Shown piece by piece: positions 56,182-64,000 of a stretch of 64,000 nucleotides of DNA. Position 1 is the stretch's first letter; each line of letters begins with the position of its first letter. A program made the position numbers and the translations under genes. This DNA is from Rhizobiaceae bacterium. Its GTDB lineage: Bacteria > Pseudomonadota > Alphaproteobacteria > Rhizobiales > Rhizobiaceae. The stretch is from assembly GCA_025698895.1 (NCBI GenBank), contig JAILWO010000001.1, positions 1,337,001 through 1,401,000 on the forward strand. The letters are read 5' to 3'. The notes under the pieces are model-generated. The model made no database searches. It was not told the DNA's origin and saw nothing but the letters and a program-made list of their open reading frames with translations.

Positions 56182-57375
56182 CTACTCGACGAGCGGGCAG
56201 CCGCCTTCGCCGAGCGGGCGGAAGCCCTGCTCTGCGGGAATGGTGGCGACCGTCTCATACAGATCCCATTCGCCTTCCGACTGATCCGGCGTCTTGACGC
56301 GGAACAGGTAGGAATCGTGGATCTTGCGGCCGTCGGCCCGGACCTTGCCCTTGCCGAACAGCACGTCGTCGGTGGGCATTTCCTTCATCTTGGCCATGAC
56401 CTTCTCGGGATCCTTGTCGCCAACGGCCTCGACGGCCTTGAGATAATGGATCACCGCACCATAGACGCCCGCCTGGACCATGGAGGGCTTCTTGCCCATC
56501 TGCTCCTCGAAGCGGGCCGACCACTCGCGCGTGCCCTCGTTCAGGTCCCAGTAGAAACTGGAGGTCAGGACCAGCCCCTGCGCGACCTCGAGGCCGAGGG
56601 CATGAACGTCATTGGTGAAGACCAGAAGCCCGGCGATCGACTGGCCGGCCTGGGTGATGCCGAATTCGGCGGCCTGCTTGATGGAATTGATCGTGTCGCC
56701 GCCGGCATTCGCCAGTCCGATCACGTCGGCACCGGATGCCTGGGCCTGGAGCAGGAAGGACGAGAAGTCCGTTCCCGGGAACGGCGTCCTGACCACGCCC
56801 AGAACCTCGCCGCCTGCTTCCTTCACGACCGCGGAGGTGTCGGCCTCGAGCTGGTGGCCGAATGCGTAGTCCGCCGTGAGGAAGAACCACGTCTTGCCAC
56901 CCGCCTCGACCATGGCGCGGCCCGTGCCATGCGCGAGCTGCCAGGTGTCGTAGGTGAAGTGGACCGTATTCGGCGAGCAGCTCTCGCCGGTCAGGGCCGA
57001 GGTGGCCGCGCCGGAATTGAGGTGGATCTTGTTCTTCTCGCGCGTGATGTCGTTGATGGCGAGCGCCACCGACGAGGTCGGCACGTCGGCGATCACGTCG
57101 ACGCCCTCCTCGTCATACCACTGACGCGCGATGTTGGAGCCGACGTCGGGCTTGTTCTGGTGATCGGCCGAGACGATCTCGACATTGATCCCCTTCTCGG
57201 CCGCGCCGAAATCCTCGACCGCCATGCGGGCCGCGACCACCGAGCCTTCGCCGGTGATGTCGGAATAGAGGCCCGACCGGTCGTTCATGACGCCGATCTT
57301 GACGTCGGTCGCGTAGGCCGTTCCGGACATCAACAGTCCCGCCAGCGCGGCAAGCACGATTCCCTTGGTCTTCAT
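56182..57375 (-). CDS. Branched-chain-type ABC transporter substrate-binding protein (LivK-like)
   Basis: A 397-residue periplasmic binding protein. A Sec signal (KTKGIVLAALAGLLMSGTAYA) is followed by 'VKIGVMNDRSGLYSDITGEGSVVAARMAVEDFG', typical of this family. It resembles the subgroup annotated for aromatic or urea/amide ligands more than Leu/Ile/Val, and its neighbours are the catabolic genes at 59-64 kb. ATG 57375 follows AGGAGGAGAA. It sits between the ATPases (livF) and the permeases (livH). Confidence 0.9.
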   Translation of the reverse strand: MKTKGIVLAALAGLLMSGTAYATDVKIGVMNDRSGLYSDITGEGSVVAARMAVEDFGAAEKGINVEIVSADHQNKPDVGSNIARQWYDEEGVDVIADVPTSSVALAINDITREKNKIHLNSGAATSALTGESCSPNTVHFTYDTWQLAHGTGRAMVEAGGKTWFFLTADYAFGHQLEADTSAVVKEAGGEVLGVVRTPFPGTDFSSFLLQAQASGADVIGLANAGGDTINSIKQAAEFGITQAGQSIAGLLVFTNDVHALGLEVAQGLVLTSSFYWDLNEGTREWSARFEEQMGKKPSMVQAGVYGAVIHYLKAVEAVGDKDPEKVMAKMKEMPTDDVLFGKGKVRADGRKIHDSYLFRVKTPDQSEGEWDLYETVATIPAEQGFRPLGEGGCPLVE

Positions 57376-57425
57376 GATCAGTTCTCCTCCTGCAATGCGG
57401 CGCGGTGCGCCTGTGTCGAATTCCT

Positions 57426-58169
57426 TCATACGCCGAGATAGGCGTGCAGCTTGTCGATATTGGCCTCGAGTTCGCTGTTCGGGATCGTGTCGACGACACG
57501 ACCCTGATCCACGACGTAGTGCCTGTCGGCCACGGACGCCGCGAAACGGAAGTTCTGCTCCACCAGCACGATCGTGAAGCCTTCCTGCTTCAGCCGCGCG
57601 ATTGTCTGTCCGATATGCTGGACGATCACCGGAGCCAGCCCTTCGGTCGGCTCGTCGAGCAGGAGCAGCTTCGCGCCTGTACGCAGGATCCGCGCGATCG
57701 CTAGCATCTGCTGTTCGCCGCCGGACAGTTTCGTCCCCTGGCTCGACAGGCGCTCCTTCAGATTGGGAAACAGATCGAATATCTGCTCGTTCGAGAAGCC
57801 GCCGGGCTTCACCTGTGGCGGCAGCATCAGATTTTCCTCGACCGACAGCGAGGAAAAGATCGCCCTCTCCTCGGGGCAATAGGCAATGCCCATCCGGGCT
57901 ATCGCGCGCGACGGCAGCTTGATGGTTTCGCGGCCGTCATGGATCACCGAGCCGGTGCGCCTGGCCAGGATTCCCATGATCGCCTTGAGGGTGGTCGTCT
58001 TGCCGGCGCCGTTGCGGCCAAGCAGCGTCACCACCTCGCCGGCACCCACCTCGAAATTCATGCCGTGAAGCACATGGCTTTCGCCATACCAGCCGTTGAG
58101 GTCGGCGACCTTGAGCAGGGTTCCGCCGGCCGCGGCCTGCGGGCGTTCCATCAACTGGGCCTCAGTCAT
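57426..58169 (-). CDS. livF: Branched-chain-type ABC transporter ATPase LivF
   Basis: A 247-residue ABC ATPase. Walker A GRNGAGKTTTLKAIMG near 53-68, 'YCPEERAIFSSLSVEENLML' near 98, the signature LSGGEQQMLAIARIL near 150 and Walker B 'LLLLDEPTEGLAPVI' near 172 match LivF; the TEGLAP phrase is typical. It overlaps livG by eight bases. Confidence 0.93.
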   Translation of the reverse strand: MTEAQLMERPQAAAGGTLLKVADLNGWYGESHVLHGMNFEVGAGEVVTLLGRNGAGKTTTLKAIMGILARRTGSVIHDGRETIKLPSRAIARMGIAYCPEERAIFSSLSVEENLMLPPQVKPGGFSNEQIFDLFPNLKERLSSQGTKLSGGEQQMLAIARILRTGAKLLLLDEPTEGLAPVIVQHIGQTIARLKQEGFTIVLVEQNFRFAASVADRHYVVDQGRVVDTIPNSELEANIDKLHAYLGV

Positions 58170-58917
58170 GGCCGGCTCCGATATAGGCTTCGACGACGCG
58201 TTCGTCCCTGGAGACCGTCTCGTAGTCGCCCTGCGCCAGCACCTGGCCGCGCGCCAGCACGGTGATGGTGTCGGACAGGTCGGCCACCACCGAGAGATTG
58301 TGCTCGACCATGAGCACGGTCCGGTTCGCCGCGACGCGCTTGATGAGCGCCGAGATGCGCTCGATGTCCTCCTGGGTCATGCCGGCCATGGGCTCGTCGA
58401 GCAGCAGCATTTCGGGGTCGAGAGCCAGCGTCGTGGCGATCTCCAGCGCCCGCTTGCGACCATAGGGCAGTTCGGCGGCGCGGGTCTGGGCGAATTCGGT
58501 GAGGCCGACATCCGCGAGCAGGCGGCGGGCATCTTCGTCGAAGCGCGCCAGAACCTTCTCGGACCGCCAGAAGTCGAAACTGTCGCCATGCTGGCGCTGC
58601 AGGGCGATCCGCACATTCTCCAGCGCCGTCATGTTGGGAAAGACGGCGGAGATCTGGAATGAGCGCACCAGCCCGAGACGCGCGATGTCGGCCGGCGCCA
58701 TCGCCGTGATGTCGTCGCCCTTGTAATGGATCGTGCCGCGCGTCAGGGGCAGGAATTTGGTGAGAAGGTTGAAGCAGGTCGTCTTGCCGGCGCCATTGGG
58801 ACCGATCAGCGCATGGATCGATCCACGCCGGACGCTGAGGTCCACCTCGTTGACGGCGACGAAGCCCTTGAATTCCTTCGTCAGGCCCCTGGCCTCAAGG
58901 ATTGCCTCGCCGTTCAT
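58162..58917 (-). CDS. livG: Branched-chain-type ABC transporter ATPase LivG
   Basis: A 251-residue ABC ATPase. Walker A GPNGAGKTTCFNLLTKF near 39-55, 'LVRSFQISAVFPNMTALENVRIALQ', signature LPYGRKRALEIATTLAL near 150 and Walker B 'LLLDEPMAGMTQEDIERI' near 170 identify the LivG type, where the signature LSYG/LPYGRQR replaces LSGGQ. ATG 58917 follows a GGATGG; the upstream ATG at 58932 is an alternative. It starts 214 bases after the MarR gene. Confidence 0.92.
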   Translation of the reverse strand: MNGEAILEARGLTKEFKGFVAVNEVDLSVRRGSIHALIGPNGAGKTTCFNLLTKFLPLTRGTIHYKGDDITAMAPADIARLGLVRSFQISAVFPNMTALENVRIALQRQHGDSFDFWRSEKVLARFDEDARRLLADVGLTEFAQTRAAELPYGRKRALEIATTLALDPEMLLLDEPMAGMTQEDIERISALIKRVAANRTVLMVEHNLSVVADLSDTITVLARGQVLAQGDYETVSRDERVVEAYIGAGHD

Positions 58918-59050
58918 GGGCAAGCCATCCATGCCCGAATGGAAACACGCGACTGCCAGGGCGATCGCGCCCCCACGAACATCCTCATTACTCCTCCCGT
59001 GGCGTCTTCGCCTTGGCCGCGAACAAACGGCGTGAAGGACTTGGCGTCAA

Positions 59051-59090
59051 GGCCTGATATTTGCAAGCTGGTAGAAATACCTACATCGCG
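59051..59090 (-). promoter_or_regulatory. AT-rich patch with GGTA-N4-TACC palindrome before livG
   Basis: An AT-rich stretch with GGTAGAAATACC at 59070-59081 stands out in a GC-rich gap between the MarR gene and livG. It may be a promoter or a MarR-type operator for the liv genes. Only the arms of four bases are symmetrical, so confidence is low. Confidence 0.25.
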
Positions 59091-59131
59091 GTGCCGGCGG
59101 ATGGCCTGGCGCTCGGTTGAATCCCTTTCCA

Positions 59132-59593
59132 TCAGGTGATGCGGGCCAGGAGCTTCAAGAGGGTCGCCGTCTCCTTTGGCGAGAGCGGCGCGATCGTCTC
59201 GCGGGTTGCCTCGATCGCCAATGGAATGAGCTTCTCGACGAGCTGGCGCCCCTCATCGGTGATGCTCACCGCGAGCCTGCGCCGGTCGTCGGAGTCCGGA
59301 GCCAACGCAACCAGGCCGCGCGATTTCAGCCGGTCGATGACGCCTTTGATCGTGGCGGCGTCCATGGCGACCATCACGCCGAGCTGGTTTTGCGATGTCG
59401 ATCCTTCCTCGTAGAGGCGGGCGAGCGCGGCGAACTGCGGCGGCGTCAGGTCGGAAATGTGCCTGGCGAAGATCGCGATGTGGCGCTGGCTGGCCTTGCG
59501 CAGCACGAATCCGATCTGGTCCTGCAGACGGTAGTCGGAAGGCGGCGCCTCGTCCGCATCGACCAGTTTCAGGAGGTTTTCATCGCCGCTCAC
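59132..59593 (-). CDS. MarR-family transcriptional regulator
   Basis: A 153-residue regulator with 'YRLQDQIGFVLRKASQRHIAIFARHISDLTPPQFAALARLYE', recognition region 'SQNQLGVMVAMDAATIKGVIDRLKSRGLV' and wing 'DSDDRRRLAVSITDEG'. The GTG start at 59593 overlaps the stop of the DUF1185 gene, so it is coupled to the catabolic operon and placed between it and the liv genes. It is a good candidate for ligand-responsive control of both. Confidence 0.88.
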   Translation of the reverse strand: MSGDENLLKLVDADEAPPSDYRLQDQIGFVLRKASQRHIAIFARHISDLTPPQFAALARLYEEGSTSQNQLGVMVAMDAATIKGVIDRLKSRGLVALAPDSDDRRRLAVSITDEGRQLVEKLIPLAIEATRETIAPLSPKETATLLKLLARIT

Positions 59594-60174
59594 CGCAATC
59601 CGTCCTCGCCCTTGACCTGCCAGGCTTCCAGACCGCCCATGCGCGAATGGATACGCCCCCCGATCGACATGGCAAGGCAGAACACGATCTCGTCCGGCCG
59701 CGGGCCGTCGGGCGCGGACACCTCCATCGCATCGAAATGGCTGCGCACATAGGCGGCATTGGCATGGCCGAGCGGCACGTCGAGCGTGGCGCCGAAACCG
59801 CCCACCTTCATGGCCGAAGGCACGATCGCCTTGGAAGCGCCAAGCCGCTCTCGCATGGCGTAGCCACCCGGCACGTGCCACAGCGCGCCGTGTTCGATCT
59901 CGCCGGCGGTCCCAACGATCGCGCCCTTGCCGTAGCCGTCGATCGCCGCGGCATCGCCGCCGAGCGCCGCGATCAGCCGGTCGGTCAGTTCGCGCCCAAG
60001 CGGCTTGAGATCCTCCATCGCCGGTTGGATATTCTCCACGAAGCGTCCGGCGAACGGATTGCCGACGATGGCGAGCGCGGCGGCGCGGCGCCTCGGCGCG
60101 GGCGGGGGAGGTCCACCGTCATGGCGGATCTCCTCCATCGTCACCGCGATCTTGCGTATGGCAAACTCGACCAT
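59590..60174 (-). CDS. Amino acid synthesis family protein (DUF1185, PF06684-like)
   Basis: A 194-residue protein starting 'VEFAIRKIAVTMEEIRHDGG', with 'AALAIVGNPFAGRFVENIQPAMEDLKPLGRELTDRLIAALGGDAAAIDGYGKGAIVGTAGEIEHGALWHVPGGYAMRERLG' in the middle. It matches the family called amino acid synthesis protein (DUF1185), which has no established function. Its stop overlaps the MarR start. In related genomes it commonly accompanies UPF0280 and hydroxynicotinate-reductase-like genes, as here. Confidence 0.82.
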   Translation of the reverse strand: MVEFAIRKIAVTMEEIRHDGGPPPPAPRRRAAALAIVGNPFAGRFVENIQPAMEDLKPLGRELTDRLIAALGGDAAAIDGYGKGAIVGTAGEIEHGALWHVPGGYAMRERLGASKAIVPSAMKVGGFGATLDVPLGHANAAYVRSHFDAMEVSAPDGPRPDEIVFCLAMSIGGRIHSRMGGLEAWQVKGEDGLR

Positions 60175-60197
60175 CCGTCGGTTCCCTCCCTTCCGGC

Positions 60198-61067
60198 TCA
60201 GGCCGCCAGGCCGCCATCTTCCAAGGCGGACGGCATCGTGCCGCTTGCCATGGCTTGCCCCGCCAGGAACAGTGCCGCCGCTTCGATCAGTCCCTGCCGG
60301 CGGTAGCGTTCGGCCAGGGCAAAACCGCGCCGCAGGGCGTCGTCGACCTCGGAGCGGGACAGCGCGGCGACACCGACGGTCACCAGCCGTTCGCCGAGAT
60401 CGCTGTCGGGCGCGAGTTCCCGGGCCGGCCGCCGTTCAATCTTGGGGCTGCCGGGCAGATCGACGGCGTTGGCGATCAGCGTGGCGGCCGCGTCGGCTTC
60501 GGCCGCGTTCCGCGCCAGCACCGTGACCGCGTCGGCTATGCCGAGCGAATGGCTGCGCCCGCGCCAGCCGGAGGTGGCAAGACCGCGCACCGGATCGCCA
60601 TGCCGGATCGTCACCCGATCCGGAATGCCGTTGGTGGTACCGGCGATTGCCGCGGTGATGGATCGTCCCGGCGCCAGGAAGAAGGCGGTGTCTCCGCCGT
60701 CATTGACATAGGCGCGGTCGAGCCTGCGGCGGACCACCAGGGCCGCCAGCACCTCGTCGGCCACCGCGCCGGCGACCGCCGCCATTGGCGTGACGAACGC
60801 GTCCTGCGCAGCCAGGCGGCACGCCGCGGCTTCCATCGAGGCCGCCATGCGTCCATCAAAGCGGCGCGGCGTCGCGCTGCTCGGCCGGCGAAGGGCCGGC
60901 AGTTCGGCAACCAGTTCGTCCAGCACGGTCTCGAAGCGCGCGATCGCCTGGCGGAAGGCCGCTGCCACTTCTTCCGCCTCGCCGAACGCCTCGACGATCA
61001 GGTCGATCGGGCCATGATTGAGGTGAAGCCTGCCATCGGGCAGCCAGACCGTCTGAGGCCCGTTCAT
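60198..61067 (-). CDS. UPF0280 family protein (ApbE-like fold)
   Basis: A 289-residue protein with 'AAVAGAVADEVLAAL', 'AYVNDGGDTAFFLAPG' near 120 and 'GLATSGWRGRSHSLGIADAVTVLA' near 165-188. This pattern is like the ApbE flavin-transferase fold (GGD and TSG...SxG..D motifs), and the family is listed as UPF0280 with unknown function. Its start overlaps the reductase-like stop by four bases. It may process or transfer a flavin-like group for the reductase-like protein; that is inference. Confidence 0.8.
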   Translation of the reverse strand: MNGPQTVWLPDGRLHLNHGPIDLIVEAFGEAEEVAAAFRQAIARFETVLDELVAELPALRRPSSATPRRFDGRMAASMEAAACRLAAQDAFVTPMAAVAGAVADEVLAALVVRRRLDRAYVNDGGDTAFFLAPGRSITAAIAGTTNGIPDRVTIRHGDPVRGLATSGWRGRSHSLGIADAVTVLARNAAEADAAATLIANAVDLPGSPKIERRPARELAPDSDLGERLVTVGVAALSRSEVDDALRRGFALAERYRRQGLIEAAALFLAGQAMASGTMPSALEDGGLAA

Positions 61068-62578
61068 TCGCGCCGCCTTTCAAGCATCGCCAGCGGCGGC
61101 CAGGGATTGCCCCGCCCGGCGGGGGCGTCGGTGCGCGGATTGAAATATTCGCCACCCTCCGCGACCGCCTCCTCGACGGAGCGGACATGATCCATGTGGC
61201 CGCCGAGCGCCGCGTAGTGCTCGAGCCGCATCGTGAATTCGATAGGTGCGACCAGTGCGGGCGTGGGCACGTAGCCGAAGGCGTTGTCGGGAAGGCGCGT
61301 GACGTCGACCATCAGCGTGATGCCGCCGCCGGGCCAGACATAGACGGGCGCGCCGCCGCAGGTGACATAGGTCTGGAGGCGATGGACCGAACGGGTGAGA
61401 TTGACCGGGTTTTCGGTCACGCCGGCGCGGAGCGAGCCTCCCGCTCCGCCCATGAACAGCACCGTGCACAGCGCCGGCTCGCAATTGTCCTCGATCAGAT
61501 CGACCGATTTGCGCAGCCGGTCGGGGAAGAGCATCTCGACGGGCTTCAGTGCCTCGTCGAGCTCGAAATAGGCGAACTGCTCGCCCGTGGTGGAGACCAT
61601 CAGCAGGGACAGGCCGGGCCTTGCGCCCTTCTTGTCGTTCCAGTCGCCGAGGATTTCCAGCGGATCGTTGATCGTGGTGCCGCCCCAGCCCAGCCCCGGC
61701 TCGGAGACCTTGAAATAGCGTCCGGGCGTCGAGCGTCTGCCGATGATCTTGATCCCCGTATCCGGCCAGCCGATCACCTTTCCGGCCTGGTGCTCCGACA
61801 CGACGCCGGTGATATGGTCGTCGACGACGACAACCTCGTCGACCAGTCCCTTCCACTGCGTGGCGAACATGCCGATCGTGGCCGATCCGCAGCCCACCCG
61901 CATGCGGTGCTCCTCCTTGCCGTCGATCACCGGGGGCTTGCCGGCCTCGACGACGAGCGTTGAGCCGCCGTCGATCGACAGTTCCACCGGCTGCTTGTTG
62001 CACAGCGCAAGGAGCGTGTCGCAGGTGATCCGGCCTTCCGCCTTGGAGCCGCCGGTCAGGTGCCGGACGCCGCCCAGCGACAGCATCTGTGAACCATATT
62101 CGCCGGTGGTGACATGCCCCACCGGCTCGCCCTGCGCGCGCACGGTCGCCGTCTCGTCCCCGACATGCCGGTCGGTGTCGATCTTCACCTTGACCCCGCA
62201 ATAGGAGAAGATGCCCTCCGTGACCACCGTGACGAGATCGGCGCCCTCGACCTTCTGGCTGACGATGAAAGGGGCGGGCTTGTAGTCGGGATAGGTGGTG
62301 CCGGCGCCGATGGCGCTCACGAAGCGCCGCTCGGTGTTGACCGGATTACCGTCCCACGCCTTGTCGTCCGCCGCGAAAGGCACGACCTCGCCCCCCTTTT
62401 CCTCGACGTGGTGCAGGACGACCAACGGGTCGCAGCGCGTGATGCGGCCACCGAAATTGCCGTAGCGGTCGCAGGCGCCGGTGCGGCCCTCGGCGATGTA
62501 GCACATGACCGGACAGGCGTCACAGCGCAGCTTCTCGCCGGGATCATGCGTATCGAAGCGTTCGGACAATTCGCTCAT
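61064..62578 (-). CDS. 6-hydroxynicotinate reductase-like iron-sulfur protein
   Basis: A 504-residue protein whose N-terminus has a cysteine cluster at residues 19, 22, 26 and 36 (CDACPVMC...GAC), a probable [4Fe-4S] site, with a further Cys at 49. The rest ('GVKVKIDTDRHVGDE', 'HLTGGSKAEGRITCDTLLALCNKQPVEL', 'RMRVGCGSATIGMFATQWKGLVDEVVVVDDHITGVVSEH') fits the family annotated 6-hydroxynicotinate reductase after the Eubacterium barkeri enzyme that makes 1,4,5,6-tetrahydro-6-oxonicotinate. It overlaps the molybdenum subunit gene upstream and the UPF0280 gene downstream by four bases. Substrate is unproven. Confidence 0.78.
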   Translation of the reverse strand: MSELSERFDTHDPGEKLRCDACPVMCYIAEGRTGACDRYGNFGGRITRCDPLVVLHHVEEKGGEVVPFAADDKAWDGNPVNTERRFVSAIGAGTTYPDYKPAPFIVSQKVEGADLVTVVTEGIFSYCGVKVKIDTDRHVGDETATVRAQGEPVGHVTTGEYGSQMLSLGGVRHLTGGSKAEGRITCDTLLALCNKQPVELSIDGGSTLVVEAGKPPVIDGKEEHRMRVGCGSATIGMFATQWKGLVDEVVVVDDHITGVVSEHQAGKVIGWPDTGIKIIGRRSTPGRYFKVSEPGLGWGGTTINDPLEILGDWNDKKGARPGLSLLMVSTTGEQFAYFELDEALKPVEMLFPDRLRKSVDLIEDNCEPALCTVLFMGGAGGSLRAGVTENPVNLTRSVHRLQTYVTCGGAPVYVWPGGGITLMVDVTRLPDNAFGYVPTPALVAPIEFTMRLEHYAALGGHMDHVRSVEEAVAEGGEYFNPRTDAPAGRGNPWPPLAMLERRRE

Positions 62579-64000
62579 GCCGCGTCGGTCCGGGTCGACG
62601 CCTTGCCCGCCAGTGCCTCCAGGATGCGCGTGGGCGTGGCCGGCGTCCGGTCTATGGCCACGCCGCTGGCGTGACGGATAGCGTTGAGAATCGCCGGCGC
62701 GGTCGGGATCAGCACATGCTCGCCAAGCCCCTTCGCGCCGTAAGGGCCTTCCGCGTCGGGCACCTCGACGAGGATCGTCTCGATCGGCGGCACGTCACCG
62801 ATCGTCGGGATCAGGTAGTCGTGCAGGTTTTCGGTTCTGCCGGGAACGTATTCCTCCATCAGCGCCATGCCGAGTCCCTGCGCGATGCCGCCCTGAACCT
62901 GACCCTCGGCCAGGACCGGATTGATGGCGCGGCCCAGATCATGGGCGGCGGTGATCTTCACCATCCTGACAGTGCCCAGCGTCAGGTCGACTTCGAGCTC
63001 GGCCATCTGCGCGCCCCAGCCATAGACCGCGTAGGGCCGGCCCTGGCCGTTCTCGTCGAGCGGCGCGGTTGGCGGATCGTAGCTTTCCGACGAGGCGAAG
63101 ACATAGCCGTCGGCATCGGCCGGCAGCGCGTCGAGGGCGATGCGTCTGCGGGCCTCGCCTTCGGCCACGACCAGCGCGCCGTCCTCGACCGAGATCGCGG
63201 CCGCGTCGGAAACATTGGCGTGGCGCAGGATCGCCTCGCGCAGCGCGCGGCCGCTCTTTTCGGCCGCCTTGCCGGAAATATATGTCTGGCGCGAGCCGGA
63301 GGTCTTGCCGGCGTCGGGCGTGACGGCCGTGTCGGCGTCAACCAGCGTGAGCGCGGGCAGCGGCACGCCCAGCGCCTCGGCGAACATCTGCGCGATCACC
63401 GTGTTCGAGCCCTGGCCGATATCGACCGCGCCCTGGTGCAGCATGACGCGCCCGTCGCGGCTCACGCCCGCCTTGATCGTCGAGGGGTTGGGGATGCCGG
63501 TATTGCCGCAGCCATACCAGCAGGAGGCGACGCCGACGCCGCGCCTGATCTTGGCATTGATCACGTTGAATTCGGCTGCCTCGGCGAGCGCCCGCTGCCA
63601 GTGCGGCTTCAGCGCCTCCAGGCAGGCGGCGATGCCCACGCCGCTCTCCAGCACATGACCGGTCGAGGTTGCCTGGCCGTCGCGTAGCGCGTTGACCAGC
63701 CGCAATTCCAGTCGGTCCATGCCGAGCCTGTCGGCCAGCTCGTCGTAGAGTGTCTCCTGCATTAGCGCGGCCTGTGGCACGCCGAAGCCGCGAAAGGCGC
63801 CGGAGACGGGGCCGTTGGTGTGGATGGCGCGGCCTTTCGCCAGATAATGCGGAACGTGATAGGGCCCCGACGCATGGATCGGCACGCGGCTCGCCACGGT
63901 CGGCCCCCAGCTTGCATAGGCGCCGGTGTTGAAGTCGCCCTCGAAGATCATGCCGGCGATCCTGCCGTCGCGACCAGCGGCGATCTCGGCGCGCATGGAA
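62575..64000 (-). CDS. Xanthine dehydrogenase-family molybdopterin-binding subunit (partial)
   Basis: The C-terminal part, at least 474 residues, of a molybdenum hydroxylase large subunit; its 5' end lies beyond 64000. Motifs seen are GAFRGFGVPQAALMQE (near 67 of the visible part), 'VDIGQGSNTVIAQMFAEALGVP' and the catalytic-Glu motif GPYGAKGLGEHVL near 430. Such subunits hydroxylate N-heteroaromatics or purines with water as oxygen donor. The stop overlaps the reductase-like ATG by four bases, so hydroxylase and reductase are made together, as in anaerobic nicotinate pathways. Confidence 0.9.
   Translation of the reverse strand, partial: SMRAEIAAGRDGRIAGMIFEGDFNTGAYASWGPTVASRVPIHASGPYHVPHYLAKGRAIHTNGPVSGAFRGFGVPQAALMQETLYDELADRLGMDRLELRLVNALRDGQATSTGHVLESGVGIAACLEALKPHWQRALAEAAEFNVINAKIRRGVGVASCWYGCGNTGIPNPSTIKAGVSRDGRVMLHQGAVDIGQGSNTVIAQMFAEALGVPLPALTLVDADTAVTPDAGKTSGSRQTYISGKAAEKSGRALREAILRHANVSDAAAISVEDGALVVAEGEARRRIALDALPADADGYVFASSESYDPPTAPLDENGQGRPYAVYGWGAQMAELEVDLTLGTVRMVKITAAHDLGRAINPVLAEGQVQGGIAQGLGMALMEEYVPGRTENLHDYLIPTIGDVPPIETILVEVPDAEGPYGAKGLGEHVLIPTAPAILNAIRHASGVAIDRTPATPTRILEALAGKASTRTDAA

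Overview
The window is a GC-rich, densely coding bacterial chromosome segment with no rRNA, tRNA, insertion sequence, prophage or CRISPR array that I can support. Gene content and order (rpsT-dnaA-dnaN-recF; dnaX-ybaB-recR behind a small SRP RNA; miaB-phoH-ybeY-hlyC-lnt-xre-metK-trmB) and clustered GANTC sites point to an alphaproteobacterium of the order Hyphomicrobiales (Rhizobiales), probably Phyllobacteriaceae-like. That placement is inferred from synteny and protein character, not from a search.

Layout. 0-5.3 kb: tail of an enoyl-CoA hydratase-like gene, rpsT with a near-consensus promoter and a perfect terminator, a long AT-richer leader, then dnaA, dnaN and recF. 5.3-7.8 kb: a MoeB/ThiF-type adenylyltransferase joined to a two-subunit aconitase-X dehydratase. 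7.8-11.4 kb: TadD-like lipoprotein, M17 aminopeptidase, MarR regulator and NlpC/P60 hydrolase. 11.4-20.1 kb: GhrA-like reductase and a Yej-type peptide ABC importer with two tandem binding proteins. 20.2-23 kb: membrane-anchored cytochrome c with an acidic tail, NudC, HIT protein and the SRP RNA. 23-27.1 kb: dnaX, ybaB, a methyltransferase, a GNAT enzyme and recR. 27.1-33.1 kb: lytic transglycosylase, AI-2E-type exporter, double-Kazal lipoprotein, LLM flavin oxidoreductase, rmuC and def. 33.1-41.6 kb: the trmB-to-miaB block, read right to left. 41.6-49.3 kb: a frameshifted cysK, LysE exporter, trans-3-hydroxyproline dehydratase-type enzyme, DJ-1/PfpI protein, HAD phosphatase, dut, Lrp regulator, MFS exporter and glutaminase. 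49.4-54.2 kb: two ArsR/AHSA1 cassettes on either side of prfC and a 1-Cys peroxiredoxin. 54.2-64 kb: a complete branched-chain-type ABC transporter (livMHKFG) beside an operon with a MarR regulator, a DUF1185 protein, a UPF0280 protein, a 6-hydroxynicotinate reductase-like iron-sulfur protein and a xanthine dehydrogenase-family molybdenum subunit that runs off the window.

The most interesting region is 59.1-64 kb. Its overlapping genes and adjacent transporter look like an uncharacterised uptake-and-catabolism system, plausibly for an N-heteroaromatic or related cyclic compound; the substrate cannot be read from sequence. Other points for follow-up are the apparent frameshift in cysK, the two ArsR cassettes whose promoter-like elements predict leaderless mRNAs under palindromic operators, the pairing of AcnX and trans-3-hydroxyproline dehydratase-type enzymes, and the GANTC clusters before dnaA and the XRE regulator.
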